Position numbers and translations under genes: made by a program. From NCBI GenBank assembly GCA_949318235.1, contig OX439133.1:18820720-18884719 (forward strand): DNA of 64,000 nucleotides, in the 5' to 3' direction. Below are positions 1 to 17,562 of this stretch, in pieces. Position 1 is the first letter of the stretch. Each line of letters begins with the position of its first letter. The notes below the pieces were generated by a model. It was not told where the DNA came from. It was given only the letters and a program-made list of their open reading frames with translations, and made no database searches. Source of the stretch: Ecdyonurus torrentis. Taxonomy: Eukaryota > Arthropoda > Insecta > Ephemeroptera > Heptageniidae.

Positions 1-75
1 CATGCGCAGTACATAGAAATGGAAGCTGATGTGAGTGAAATCACTTAAAGTCGGCCTCAAAACAGTTGATTAGGC
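1..75. repeat. Truncated R0 palindromic MITE at the left edge
   Basis: CATGCGCAGTAC followed by GTGAGTGAAATCACTT matches the right half of the complete copy at 32393-32545. Confidence 0.6.
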
Positions 76-139
76 AACTGTTTCAAATCACACAGGTTGC
101 ATTTCACCGCTAGATGAATTGGATCAGCAAGTACGTCTT

Positions 140-465
140 TAAAGGCATAGACCAGAAAAAACAAAAATAAGTATTCACATCAGAAAACACTTGATGGGAC
201 TTACATAAATAACATAAGTTTAATTCAAAAACCAACTGTAGCGCCGTAGAAAATTTCAACTTATGCAACCTGCAAAACATTTTTATACTAATTTTTACCT
301 GTTTCCGACGCCAGAAACAGGAATAGTCACGCAAATTGCATACTTTTCAATTTTTTTTAAGCTCTCTTGTTGAGCATTCTAGTAAAATTTTTCATTAGTT
401 TTAGAAATCCCATTTTATATTCAATCATTAAAAATAACATGTTTTATTTGGTCTGTGGCTTTAAT
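140..465. repeat. R3 palindromic MITE
   Basis: About 320 nt. Ends AAAGGCATAGACCAG and inverse (TTTGGTCTGTGGCTTT). Inner signature CCATCAAGTG/CACTTGATGG near one end. Confidence 0.65.
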
Positions 466-807
466 AAAATCAGGGGAAAAAAGTTATTTATTAAGTCATT
501 AAGTCTAGTTTGCACAAGGCTATAAAATGATGTTGACATAACAAAACTACGTATCATTACTAAAATATTTTTCATGAAATAATTTTCAATGTATAAAAAT
601 TTTATCGTGCTAGAGTTTAATGACACAGTATGAACTAAATTTGAGTCTATTTAAACCTACAGAACGCTAAGTTTCAATGGTAAAGAAAATAATAATGATA
701 CACCAAAACATCTCATACTTAGCTCCTATTTTTTAGTGAAGGTTTGTTGCTATACCCATTATTATTATTTTTTTTTTACAAAATTTACTACTTGTACAAA
801 CGCTAAC

Positions 808-838
<31 letters not shown>

Positions 839-990
839 TATATTTGAATGTGTAACGTGTGCAAGATCTAAAAAGCACGCAAAATGCCACAGCTTGCAAA
901 AAACGTACATAAGAAACTTATATAGAACAGCAATTACAAAAGGGGGAAAAAATGCAGATTTTACGTTAAATCGAAAATTATGACAACAGA

Positions 991-1031
<41 letters not shown>

Positions 1032-1477
1032 AAACGTCGATTCAGCTAAAAAAAAAATTGAAGAACTCGGCACGACTATGGAAATCACAAGCAATCCAGC
1101 CTGACAGTTGAAAATAAAATGTTTGACAAATACTAGCAGACGACATTATATTAGATATCTGTCTGCATGAACTTTGTTGTGATTTATAACCAACAAATTT
1201 ATGATTTAAGTCACAATTTAATATTTATGTCATAACATCATTTTACATTTCTACAAGTACAAATAAAATTTGGTTTAATATGTAAAATATTTCTATTTTA
1301 AATTTATGTTATTATAAATATATGAAAACGTCATTATGTAAAAGCAGATATTCGACATATTATAGTATACTGTAAGCGTCATTTTCTCTTACTAAGCAGG
1401 TGAGAAATGAACTTTAAACTGAAGAAATAAAGTTTAACTTAGAATGCAATAAATTTACTATTTATTAAAGAACACCT

Positions 1478-1509
<32 letters not shown>
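466..1509. other. A+T-rich stretch without recognised gene
   Basis: Contains poly(A) runs at about 810-835 and 1484-1509 and the short CT array. No exon of the GPCR was recognised. Confidence 0.6.
990..1031. repeat. (CT)n array, short
   Basis: CT repeats with one TTT interruption. Confidence 0.85.
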
Positions 1510-1999
1510 TATTCCAACATACATAAATATTAACGTTGATTTGGCACACTGAAAAAAATAACTACTTAATAATTATGCTAGCTCATTTCCAGCAAAATTT
1601 GTTAAATACAGCATAATTTATGCTATATTGCATAATAATTATGTTATATAGTATAAATATTATGTTATATATACAGCATAATTAATTATTTTGTTCTAAT
1701 TTAGCATAATTTATGCTTTTATGACAAAATTGCAGCATAAATTATATCATTTATTATTTCTGTGCTGGAGTCATTGATTTCTAATTTATTTTCCAATCAC
1801 AAAATGGCAAGTGCGGGTTTATGACGTCACTGCTCGCTTTTTTACGTGCGCTTGTACCAGTGAGGTGTGACGTCATAAAACCGCATCTCCCATTTCTAAA
1901 TTAGAAATCAATGACTTCTGCTAAATCAACGTTCATATTTAGGTATTATGTTACGATATTTGACCATGTTTTTTGTTTAAGGTATTCTATGCCTTTCCT
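1510..1999. repeat. R2 palindromic MITE with TGACGTCA core (R1 nested)
   Basis: Long inverted arms (TCATTGATTTCTAATTTATT and inverse) with two TGACGTCA sites at 1822 and 1868. The right end reads TTTAAGGTATTCTATGCCTT. Confidence 0.75.
1545..1770. repeat. R1 MITE nested in R2
   Basis: An A+T-rich family of about 200 nt made of CATAATTATGC-like units, with CACGGA-type ends in better copies. Here it splits an R2 element (1510-1999). Confidence 0.7.
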
Positions 2000-2799
2000 T
2001 TAATTATTTGTTTATTTGTAAAAGATTTATTTAAAAATGAATATTTTGAATAATTGAACTTTAATTTTGTAAGTATTGGTCGACAATGTATGGCCTATCA
2101 ATTTCCTTTATAAAAATAAATTTTAAAATAATTTAGGGATAAAATATATTTTACTTTTAACATCGTAAAAATATAATAACCCTTTGCAGCATAGACACAT
2201 TATGTATAATTATATACATGTAACACATTTGATTGCATGTAAATTTAAATGCTTTTGAATGAAGTTTATATATGCAATAAAATTTATTGTATATTAAAAT
2301 GACTGAACAATATGAAAGTGCTTTTATTGTATGTTAATATAGATGTAGCGATATTATAAAATAGTATGTTGTAAATAATAATAATTAAAAATATTTATAA
2401 TGACAATTATTATTATTATTATTGAAAAAAACAAACATTAAATAAGTAATAATAAAAAAGCCAACGGAAATATTATAACATGATACAAAAAAATAAGTCG
2501 AAAAAAAAATGCTGTCAATTTTTTTTAATATATAAACATATTGTATCTAGTATAATGCAAATCATAAAAATATGGTACGTCCTTAATTGAAATTTAAATG
2601 CAAATTTAGATTTTATGACTTTTAAACTTTGACAACAGTTGCTATAAAAAACCTACAAGCTTGAATTGTGAATTAATAATAAATTTAATAAAAGTACAAT
2701 ACATAAAAAAAAAAAAAAAAAAAAAAAAACATCAAATGAAATCAATTTATATGAAATTTGAAACATGCTATTTTTTCAAATTTATATTTATTTAACAAC
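2000..2799. other. A+T-rich stretch without recognised feature
   Basis: Only A+T-rich sequence, small AAT runs and a poly(A) run near 2706-2728. Confidence 0.6.
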
Positions 2800-2872
2800 A
2801 AAATGGAGCTTATCTGTTTAGCGCGTGAGGAGACTCAGGAAAAGCTAAGAATCCTCTAATTTAACATTACGC
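2800..2872. repeat. R10 short repeat
   Basis: AATGGAGCTTATC, GCGCG and AAAAGCTAAGAATCCTCTAA recur in inverse form at 13160-13240 (TTAGGGGCCCCTAATTATAG, GATAAGCTCCATT). Confidence 0.45.
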
Positions 2873-2984
2873 TTGTGAAGAAAAACTTCTTTTTTTTTTT
2901 TTTTTTTTGCGACTTTCAAGAAAATTACACAAATTCCAGAGAAATTTAGACCTACTTTTACATGTTTAAAGCCATAGATCTAAA

Positions 2985-3122
2985 AAGAGGAAAAAGAAGT
3001 GCCGGAAAAGGAAACCACGTGATGTTAAAAGTGGGAGGAGCTCAGACCTAGCTTGCTGCTAGCACGAAGCTTACTCCCACTTTTACCATCCCATAATTTC
3101 CGGCACTTCCTTTTCCTGTGTT
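2985..3122. repeat. R9 palindromic MITE before the GPCR TM6 exon
   Basis: Ends AGGAAAAAGAAGTGCCGGAA and inverse-like CCGGCACTTCCTTTTCCT; centre CTAGCTTGCTGCTAGC. Confidence 0.65.
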
Positions 3123-3218
3123 TAGAGGTTTACATAAAATGTCATAGAAATTATTAGAGAATTTTTTTAAACTGATAACCTCCATTCCCCTATATTAACC
3201 CTATGTTAACATCCCCAG

Positions 3219-7549
<4,331 letters not shown>

Positions 7550-7754
7550 CAATCAAGCTCACTACAGTGTCTAAATCATAAATTAACATCTAGTTTATGT
7601 ACCAAATTATCTTATTGTAATAATAAGTTAGAAAAAATTGCATAAATTTTGTTCTTCTTCTTCTTCGTCTTCTTTTCTTTAAGGTACTTTTTATACAGAT
7701 GATTTTTAATTTAGGTCTAAATTTTTATTATTTATTTGTGCTAGTTGTATGCGT

Positions 7755-8045
7755 ATTATTTTTTAATATTAAATGCGCTTCGAAACCATATTAGAGCAAC
7801 AAATAACATTTCTCAATATAGGACAAAAGTGTTTTTTTATTTATATATTTTGTTTCAAAATTAGTTAATTTTTCGGTTATTATTTTTTTCTATTTATTTA
7901 AAAATCTGTTAAAAGAATCAATGCTTTCAGAAATATTGCTAAAAAAAAATTATTTTTTAACTGGGAAATGTGTCATTTTCTTATGTCGGCCCATGCTATT
8001 TAGTGATCACATATGACGTTTACTTTTATACTTATGCAACCACCA
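7755..8045. repeat. R13 repeat family
   Basis: About 290 nt with AAATGCGCTTCGAAACCATA at the left and TATGCCATCCATGTTATTGA-like sequence at the right. Copies also at 8310-8620, 18500-18790, 22955-23235, 25515-26220 (interrupted), 48330-48650 and 63160-63480. Confidence 0.6.
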
Positions 8046-8309
8046 TTTCAATCAAACATTGGATCATTTTTCATTTTAATCAAACTTAAATTGTGAGAAG
8101 GAACAATCTTTTAATTTTTTTCTTTTAATTTTATTAAGCTTAACTTTTACCATAATGCATAACATAATCACTGCGTAATATTTTCTAAAGATAATAAATT
8201 AGCTACAATATCATTTTTTTTTCTTCTTTGTGATTTCAATGTTATATTATTAAAGTTCTTGGCTTTTATAGTCATTCTTTTTTACAATCTGAAAATAAAT
8301 GCAAATAAA

Positions 8310-8620
8310 TATGTAAGTTATATAGGGTGGTTGCCATTCGTATGAAACTCAATGCCATATATGTAAGCACTAAGTAACATGGGTTGGTATGGAAAAATTA
8401 CAAATTTTGCAAGTTTAAAAACATCTATTGCAATATTTTTGAGATGCTGTTAATATATTAAATTAGGTTTTCAATACGATAAAAATAGCAATATAAAAAT
8501 TAACTGTTTCTTAAACAAAATAGCCAATAACTACATTTATCTCCTATGCTGAGGAATATTAGTCATTGCTTCAGTATGGTGTCAAAGCGCATTCAGTATG
8601 ATGTTATGTGCATACGCCCT
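8310..8620. repeat. R13 repeat, inverse copy
   Basis: Inverse orientation to the copy at 7755; shares TCCTATGCTGAG and CATTCAGTATGA. Confidence 0.6.
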
Positions 8621-10311
8621 ATATATTAATTTTAACAAAAATTTTTAAATATGGTTTGCAAATGAGTAATAGGTAATACTGTACATTGAGTTTTTTTTTT
8701 TCACAGTCTATTCAAAAACATTAAGTGCTAACACAAAATTACTTCTTATGTGCAAATTTAGCCAAAATCAATAATAACAAAAACAAAATTAAATCTTAAA
8801 AATGTAAAAATTTAAAAGGAAAAAAAATGATCACAAACATTAATGTTTATTAATTTAAAGGTTTTTACTGTTAAGTGATAGATTTGTTTCTATTGTTTAA
8901 ATATTAAGGCGTAAATTTGAAAATAATTTGCCAGAAAATTTTTATCAAATAGTTTTCTTGTTGGACCTGAAATTTAATATTAAAATTTCTGTATACCAAA
9001 GTACCACGAGAAAAAAAAATTAATAATTTTAGTTTTAAGTAATAATAATAATATAAATAAACTAATTAAAAATATTATAAAATATAACCTATAAATATAA
9101 TTATTGAAATCTATTAATTTAATTTTACTGAAACTTGAAATTATCAATAATTTTTAATGTTAATTTTGTATCATTTTTGAAAAAGCCGGAAAAAAATCTT
9201 AAAATATACAAAAATTTGTTAGTTGAAGACGTTGCAAAAAACTGACAGCTCAACAATACTAACAAAGTGCTAGCAGACAACTTTGTGTTCCTGTCTACAT
9301 TTAACATGCTTTGTTATGGGATAACAAATCAGTTATAACTTGAGTTAAAATCATTTTTTGGAGCCAACATTTTTACTGCAGCTTATTAAGTCTCCAAGTT
9401 TTTGTTTTCCTAAATTTCAAACCATTTGGTTACAAATTATTATATTCACCCAATTGACTTAAAATCCAGAAAAACAAAAGGTTTAATGCTCAGTAAGCTA
9501 CAGTAAAAATTTCAATTCCAAGAAATAATGCTAGCACTTTGTTAGTATTGTTGAGCTGTGAGTTTGTTTATTCTATCACTAAACCTACTTTTGAAACGTC
9601 GGCTATTAAATATTTATTCAATTTTCTTAAAAATAGTCAGATATTTTATGAATAATAATGCAAAATCCAAAACCCAAAGTTTTGGTGTATCGAAAAATAT
9701 GAAACAAATGAATTCTGACATTAAATAATATTCTTTAACAATTATTATATTTCTTTTTTTATTTTTTATTAAATACTCAATATAATATATTAATAATACC
9801 AACTAAAATATTTAAATCAAATCTCTACAATATTACAATTAAATATATCGTCATAAAAATAATTCATTTTTATTTTATGTAATATTATCCTATTCTTCAA
9901 GGATCTCTATGTTAAATAAAAAAAATCAGTTAACTGTTTTAAATCATTGATTATGAGATTTTAATTTATGAATAAGACACTGTAGAAAAATTGTAAATAG
10001 TAAAAATTTTAAATAACCCCACAATCAAAATTATGAAATCTTTATATAATATTATAAAGAAAATATTGTAAAAATAATTGGTGAAAACTACATTTTATGC
10101 AAAACATTATATTAAACTATGTTATTTTGGCTGCATTCTACCAAAATAATAATAATAGTAATAAAATTAAGCCAATTCATTGATTTTTGTTTTCTTCTTT
10201 TCTTTTTCTTTCTTTTTTTTTATGGTAAAAAAATTGCCAGCATACTAAAAACAATTAATATTGGTTTAGTTGTTCTAAATAGAAAGATGCATGAAACTGA
10301 AGTATTTTTTT
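8621..10311. other. A+T-rich intergenic DNA (R15 inside)
   Basis: Apart from R15 at 9225-9607, I see no gene or repeat with a second copy in the window. Confidence 0.55.
9225..9607. repeat. R15 palindromic repeat
   Basis: Arms AGCTCAACAATACTAACAAA and its exact inverse near 9540. Second copy at 11250-11600. Confidence 0.65.
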
Positions 10312-10625
10312 TAAAGCCATAGACCATATAAAACAGCATGTACATACTTTCTAATAAATAGACACAAAATGGGATCTCCAAAACTGATAATGTAAATGTG
10401 GCCCCACAAGAGAGCGTGAAAATACTGTAAAGTATGCTATTTGCGTGAGACTTTCTGTTCCTGGCGTCAGAAACAGGAAAATAGTAAATAAATGTTGTGC
10501 GGGTTGCGTAAGTTGAAAATTTCTAATCACTGCTAAGGCGCTAATTAATGTTGTTTATATGTAAGTCCCATCAAGTGTATTTTAATTTATATGCTAATGT
10601 TATCTTATGGTCTATTTCTTTAAAA
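10312..10625. repeat. R3 palindromic MITE
   Basis: AAAGCCATAGACCATATAAA to TATGGTCTATTTCTTTAA. Confidence 0.7.
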
Positions 10626-11249
10626 GGCTCAAATCTCTAAAATTTAAAAATTGATACCTTAAATATTTTAACTTTATTGAAAGTTAATGGCAATAACTAC
10701 CTAAGATTTTAGTTTATTGTCTTAATTTTTACTTCATATGTTAATGTTATACTAACAAAAATTGTAACTGACTGTACTGTAAAACAGTTGGGTTAAATTG
10801 AGAGGTTGTACGCCTGATTTTGCCCAATAAAAGCCGTTAATTATTATTATTGTTAAGATTTTCAGGATATACTGTATGATCATTACATAAAAGTGATAAT
10901 CATCATAAATTATGATGATTATATTATGTTGATCATTATAAAAGTGATATCAATAATGCTATATCTGATTGGAATCATTATCATATTAGATCTGAGGATA
11001 TAATATTAAATAGATTTATGATCTTTTAATTTTCAAAATTTGCAATTCAAATGTTTTACATATTTAAATTTAAATTATACTTCAATATTAGGAATCAAAA
11101 TTCTGCTATTATAGTTTTAGTAAAATCAATTAAATCAACAAAGTATCTAATTTTTAGCTTTTTAAGTTTAAAATATTAAATTTGGAAACTGGAAAAAGGA
11201 TTTAGTAAAAATTAAAGTTGTTATTTGATTTTGCAATAGAAAACTTTCT

Positions 11250-11600
11250 GAAAGAGGTTTAGTGAAAAAATAAAAAAAATATAGAGACCAACAATACTAA
11301 CGAAGTGCTACCGCTAGAAGACATTTATGATTTGTTATGATTTAACATACTTTAAAATGGGGAATTGGATATTTTTTCTCAAAACTTAAATTTTTACTGT
11401 AACTCATTGTAAGCCTTAACGCTATTGTTGTCCTCAACTTTAAGTAAATTGAATTAATTTACCCAAATAATTTATTGGAAATTCAGGAAAACAAAAGTTT
11501 TGAAGCTCAACAAATTTCTGTGAAAAAATCAGGGAGCACTTTGTAAGTATTAAAAGGTTCTCAGTTTGCTTATTTTATCACTAAACTCTCTTTTTATACG
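11250..11600. repeat. R15 palindromic repeat, copy 2
   Basis: ACCAACAATACTAACGAAGTG at the left; CACTTTGTAAGTATTAAAAGG at the right. Confidence 0.55.
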
Positions 11601-11637
11601 TTATCAATTCAATTAAGATATATAAATGGCTATGCTG

Positions 11638-11778
11638 GTATATAATATGTACAGCTCTGGCCAAATTTCCCGAACAATTTGTATAGGTAACCCACAACCA
11701 CTTCTATGTTATCTTTATGAGAAAATGCAGCGGCCGCCGCTGCCTCGTTTGGGAACTTTTGGCCAGAGGTGTACCATC
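11638..11778. mobile_element. Tc1-type MITE, about 140 bp
   Basis: Ends TACAGCTCTGGCCAAA and inverse (TTTTGGCCAGAGGTGTA). The core has a small GC-rich palindrome, GCGGCCGCCGC. A single end of the same family lies at 54906-54960. Confidence 0.6.
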
Positions 11779-12717
11779 AATATCAAAGATGTATATTCAA
11801 ATTATACATAAGTGTGTAGTGAAATAATTTGTGATGTAATGAGTTTTTAAATATACTTTAAATTTCTATAATTTAAAAATTCTGTGTCATTGCAGTAAAA
11901 TTATAGAAGTTATGATTATTTTTATTTGATTTTATAACTCCACACTCGATGATGTGGGGGACTATTACGTGCACTGGCCTTATACTAAATCCAAGATGCA
12001 CGCACCCTGTCACCACCCAAAACATTGTGATTATTTTACTAAAAAGCAAGTTTATGGTTATTGGGATCCTAGGCCCCTTATTGGGACTAACTTTAAGTCC
12101 TTATTATATATTTTAATAGAACTAAAAAAATTATAATTTCTTTTATTTTATATATTTTTATGTCTTTATTTAAAATTTATAAAATCAATAGAATTTTATT
12201 TCAAAATGTAATTTTATGAAATACATTTTTTTTTGTATTATTAATTTTATAATTTTTATGTTATCATGCTACACCTTCTCTATAGCCCAGCTATAGCCCC
12301 ATCAAGACAGGAAGTCTTATAGACAGTGTACAATAACCTCCCCCCCCCCCAACACACGAGCCTTCCACCCAAAATATGCACACACCACATTTTCAAAGTA
12401 AAATTATTTCTATTTTATTTAATATACTTTGAAATAGTATATCATACGTTTTTCTTTTAAATTTGTTAATTCAAATAGTTAGTAAAATTAATCAATGTCT
12501 TGTACTATCAACAATTGTACATACGCAGTAATATAATATTCTCTAGTATGTAATTAAATAATCATGTAAATATGTAATCAAATAACTTTTTATAATATTG
12601 TAGTTAACTATAGAGTAAGAAATAAGTCATGTATTATTAATGGAGGTTATTGGTACTGACAAATACACATGAAATGTCTGTTTTAAAACTTGTAAAAGAA
12701 TGTTTAGTATTCGTCAT

Positions 12718-13052
12718 TTAAAGCTACTCTCCAGACCTAGCAACATGCACTTTTATTTCAATTAATACTAAATGGAACACTCAGAACCATTATGAAACGC
12801 CATTTTTTCCAGATGTAACTCTGCAAAAGATCTCGAAAAAATTGTAAAGTAGTAAAAAACATATGCACTATTGCTGACGTCATGACTGTTCAATAGAAAA
12901 AGTGTTGCAGGTTGCATAAGTTGAAAATTTTCTTATACGTTTAAGGTGTTACGATTTGGTTCTTGAACAAAATAATTGAATTTTTGGGAATCCCATTAAG
13001 TGTTTAATGAAATAAAAGGACGTGTTGTCTGATCTGGAGAGTCGCTTTTAAT
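12718..13052. repeat. R3-related palindromic MITE, diverged
   Basis: Ends TTTAAAGCTACTCTCCAGAC and inverse; core GCTGACGTCATGAC. It has the same arrangement as R3 but different end sequence. Confidence 0.6.
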
Positions 13053-13106
13053 ATATCCGGAATCGTTGCAGTATTTTATTCAAAAATTGCAACGACAACA
13101 AAAATT

Positions 13107-13153
<47 letters not shown>

Positions 13154-13961
13154 GTATCTCTTCATTAGAGTAATGTTAAATTAGGGGCCCCTAATTATAG
13201 CTTTTCCCGCGCACTATACCGATAAGCTCCATTAAATACATAAATATAGTAAAAACATTTTAAGCTATCGCAATTTTTAATAATATAGTATTGCCTTCTA
13301 TTATTTGTTTAAAATTTAAGTTTGACAAGACCAATGCTTGTTGTAATATGAACAATGTTGCTTAATGAAATACTTGGGTCAAGAAAATTATTTCTATTCT
13401 ACTTCTATTATTAATCAGTGTTGTATTTATTTTATGTTTTAAATATATAAGAAACACGCTGTAACATGTTACATGTTTATATACATAGTGTTTTATAATT
13501 GTTTTGTTGTGATTTGTTGCTAGTTTTTCTATCATTTATCGTAATTTTTATTCAACAATTTAAAATCATAATTTTTTAATTTTTATAAATCGACCCGTCG
13601 AAGTAAACAAACTACACTTTACAAATTTGACTCAAAATGAACAATCTACATTTGGCACTTCTTCGCATTTTAACAGGAGAACTATATGAGTGAACTTGGA
13701 ATTTGTCAATTGTACTATGTTCATTTCAATGGTTAAATATCATAATGTAGAATTACAATACTGCTTTGTCTAAACATTAACCCTGTAAACTTGAGTGTAT
13801 TTATAATTATCATGTTTCCCCCTACTAGGTTATTATAACGGCATATCTTACATCTTAATTTATGTTACGAGAACATTTCAACAATTTTGTTTTATATTTT
13901 TAAAATAACAGAATTTTTATGCTATTCACTCGAAAAAAAAAAAAAAAAAAAAAAAAAAAAA

Positions 13962-14092
13962 CGGACAAAAATAAATGCACAATAACTCCCTTGATTTAAA
14001 CAATATTTATTCATAACAAAATTCCAACAATTATGCTATTGTAAATAAATGCAGCATAAATTTATGTAATATTTTGAATTCCATGAATGGAG
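13962..14092. repeat. R1 MITE, partial
   Basis: Starts ACGGACAAAAATAAATG and keeps GCAGCATAAATTTATG, but lacks the middle. Confidence 0.5.
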
Positions 14093-14767
14093 TCTTAACG
14101 AAGAGGGTGACTGACTTGGATCGGAAATCGTTAAAAAAGGAACTATATATCTTCACAATAATTCTTTGTACATTCTTTAGTTCCAGCTTAACAAATACTA
14201 TAATTTTAAATTAAAATCGAGTAAATTTAAAAAAATGTTTGTTTTTTTCCGAAAAAGTTTAAAAATATTTGTAATTTAAAAATGTTTCTAATTTGACTAT
14301 AATTTGAAACTGAATTTAAAATTTCCACTTTCACATATAATCTTTAAAGTGGAATAACTTAAATATTTGATCGTACTTTCACATTTTTGACGTAGCTAAA
14401 CTTTAAAGTAAAATTTCATCTTTACTTTGTGTTAATTTTGTAATTCACAACCATCTAATTTGCGAGATATCAGTCGGTCGAATATTTATTTTTTATTTAT
14501 ATTTATTTTGGAATATTTTATTCCAGTCTTACGTTTTTGTTATATTCTCTTGTAAATATGTAAAAAAAAAAAGGTAGTATAGCTTAATGATAATCATAAA
14601 TATTGTAATAAATCTAATGTAATATATATTGGTTGTTCTTAATTGATGTAAGTCGCACAAATTATTTGTTGTTCAATAAAATCTTTGCATTTCGCAAAAG
14701 TAAATATTTCATCATTTTTCCCTCATATATTTTCAGTTTCTGACTTAAATTTATTTATACTCTATAC

Positions 14768-14810
14768 GTGTGTGTGTGTGGGTGTGGGTGTGTGTGTGGG
14801 TGTGGGTGTA

Positions 14811-14885
<75 letters not shown>
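14768..14885. repeat. (GT)n array
   Basis: GT repeats with GGGTGTGGG variants at the left end. Confidence 0.95.
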
Positions 14886-14887
<2 letters not shown>

Positions 14888-15039
14888 ACATGCTAAAGGG
14901 GGCATAACCCAACGAATTTTAACGCTTATTTGCGAAAGATTTTACTTGAGCTGAAACTTCTTAGAGTATAGAGAATTGTTCCTATTGGCTCATTATGAAC
15001 CTAAATAATTTAATTTTACCACAAAATCACAACCAGAAA

Positions 15040-15365
15040 ATAGAATAGAATATAGTATGTATATCACAAAACACTTGATGGAACTTACATAAATAACTTT
15101 AGTTGGTCTCAAAACCCAAATTTAGCTCCATAACAGTGATCAAAAATTTTCAATTTATGCAATCCGCATAACATTTTTGAACTAATTTTGCATGTTTCTG
15201 ACATCATAAACATGAATAGTCACAAAATTGCATACTTAACAGCATTTTTACGCTCTCTCCTGGGGCTACATTAGCATTCTGGTAAAAATTGTCATCAGTT
15301 TTGAAGATACTTCATGTTTATTCATAAAAAAGCACATGTTGTTTTATGTGGTGTATGGCTTTAAA
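15040..15365. repeat. R3 palindromic MITE
   Basis: Contains CACTTGATGGAACTTACATA and, at the right, ATGTGGTGTATGGCTTTAA. Confidence 0.65.
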
Positions 15366-15488
15366 TTTCATATAAATATTTGAGCTTCTTAGTGTATAGC
15401 ATACAGTCAAGCATATAATCTTTGACCAAGACACGTGTACCAGACTAACAAAGTGTTGACCTTGTCCCTGCAAGACTTGACCATTACA

Positions 15489-15641
15489 GGTTCTAACGAC
15501 TCGCAACCTAATATCAATACTTGGCACAGTTTGATATATAGCGTTCGTTTCGAGTGGGATTTGAAATTTAGACCTCGTGTGTACACGAGAATATTTCAAG
15601 AGAAGACAGACTGGCGTCCGCAGTGTACCGTTTGTATATAG
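15489..15641 (+). CDS. Candidate isolated terminal exon, weakly S1-protease-like
   Basis: A less A+T-rich island with an acceptor (TTGACCATTACAG) followed by an open frame ending in TAG at 15639-15641. The translation contains NDSQPNI, then LIYSVRFEW and RPRVYTRIFQEKTDW. These line up loosely with [15 protein letters not shown] and PGVYTRVxxYxxW of an S1 terminal exon. Phase differs from the cluster genes and no partner exon was seen on this strand. It could equally be chance. I would treat it as an unproven exon or fossil. Confidence 0.25.
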   Translation, partial: GSNDSQPNINTWHSLIYSVRFEWDLKFRPRVYTRIFQEKTDWRPQCTVCI

Positions 15642-15819
15642 CGTGGGGTTTTATGCTGTCTTCTACTATCATTTTCAGTGAAGTAAACCAAGGTACCACA
15701 AAATAGTCAAAGTAATGTTGACTAGATCAATTGAAGCACTCTATAGCTAATTGGTATGGTGTTAACAACAAAGGTCTGTGCGTAAAGTCCTGCTCAATAG
15801 TGGACTGTGTCTTGGATTT

Positions 15820-16075
15820 TTTTATTATTATTATTATTATTTTTTTAATGTTAAAGAAATTTATTTGTTGATCTTTTTTTCCTTGATTTACAATCGGGAG
15901 AAGCTAAGAATACTCCAAGGTCATTTGAAAATCCAACAATCGAGTATTCGTGTAATACAAACCTGTACTCCAATTTGGGCGATTGATCAAAAAGTCGGCC
16001 TATCGCTCACATGGTTAGAATCTCGGGACTTGAACTGAGCATGAAATATTGTAGCCACTAAATGGCTTAGCAATG
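15820..16075 (-). repeat. Possible tRNA-derived SINE remnant
   Basis: On the - strand, AGCCATTTAGTGGCTACA (A-box-like) is followed about 25 nt later by AGTTCAAGTCC (B-box-like, near 16027-16037). The far end is an AATAAT repeat at about 15823-15845. It is degenerate, with one copy only. Confidence 0.3.
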
Positions 16076-17562
16076 ACAATTTTTAATTGTAAACTAATGC
16101 AAACACAAAAAAAAGTTGTAGTATTTTGATTTTATTTAAAAAATAAAACCCAAAAACATTCTTAATGTTTTTTTATTTGTTTATTTTTTTTATTCTTGTA
16201 ATTATACCTGAAAAATACAAACATCGCGGAATTTTTCAAGTTGGGAAAAAATTAAGAATGAATTAAAAAATAACATGCAATCTTTAAGATATACAGAACC
16301 TTTTTCCGGCTAAAAATTAAATAACTTTGCGAAGAATTTAACACTTTTTTCAGTAGCTGTATGTCATCTTTTATTCGTTGTTTCTTTTTTTTCTCGCAAG
16401 TTTTAAATAATTATTAATTATGTATTTTTTAATCGTGATCAATATTTCTTATGCATTTTATAAATCAAGAATAGTATGTATTTTTTTTTCTATATTAGAT
16501 ATTATATGATAATAAAAATTTTTTAAAAAAATTGTTAACCAATATGATTTTTAATATATGAATTTATATTTTAATATATTTGGTAAATTATTACCAAATA
16601 ATAATAATAATTCATATATAAACTTTTAGGTGTTATTATTGTTGACTTAGGCTTGTGATTCAGTCCTGCGTACTGCGTACTCGAAGTAATATTTGAAGTA
16701 TACAAGAAAAAGGAGTTGTTGTACGATATGCAATATGAAATTTACATGCTACTAGGTGATGCTATTTGCTAAATATGCTATATGCTAAAGGTGAAACTAC
16801 TCTTTAATTTTGGTGTGTGAACTGCAAGTTCGGAGGTGCATTCCGCGCTCAGATACGACTGATACCTCAACCATGATAGGTTTAGCTAGAAATAACATGA
16901 GATTAGGGATTAGCTCTGGTTGCAGGGGGGTGAGTTCAGAGTCACCTGACAGCCAAATTTGTCTAAATGACTTCCGGAGGATTTAGCCATGATTGGTATT
17001 GATAATCGATAACTTTGGAAAGATAGCGAATGTGGGATTCGTCATATATCGAAGCTGCGTGATAGTATGGCTTCTGAAGCACACACCAAATATTTTTTTT
17101 ATTGGTTTTAATTGTAAAAAATCTGAAATTTCTTATAATATTCAAAAGTTGTCTTCTTTTTTTAAACTATATGTTTAAATATATTTTCTTTTCATTACTA
17201 ATACATTTTTATAATTAGGATCGCCCATAGGTAATATAAAAAAAGAAAAGTTTGTTTTTCCATATAAGTTTATTACGTTTTTTTTTAATATATGCCATAC
17301 ATTTTAAAATAATATTTGATAATTTTGAATAAACCTTTAAATTATTTTTCATAAGGAATATATCATTATTTAAATACAATATCATAGATTACTGGAATGT
17401 TTCCGAATGTAATATCAAAATAAAAATGTTTAAGGGAAAGATCTATAGTCGCGATGTTCATGACAGAAGATCACTCATTGAACATTGTATAAGACATATT
17501 GTTACTCGAGTTAAACGTGTAACCAGAAGTTAGCAAGTGATTAGTTAAAGTTCATTCAACAA
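16076..17562. other. Intergenic DNA with an unassigned less A+T-rich patch
   Basis: The patch at about 16.80-17.06 kb (CGCGCTCAGATACGACTGAT, GACTTCCGGAGG) has no clear frame, hairpin or second copy. The rest is A+T-rich. Confidence 0.45.

Larger units (their letters stand above)
11780..15039. other. A+T-rich intergenic DNA, mostly unassigned
   Basis: Holds the R3-like copy, a long poly(A) run (13109-13151), an R10 copy, the partial R1 and the GT array. Nothing coding was recognised. Confidence 0.55.

Noticed and set aside
1..3218. Upstream exons of the GPCR (TM1-5)
   Set aside because: No frame with hydrophobic helices and splice sites was found; the region is R0-R3, R9, poly(A) and A+T-rich filler.
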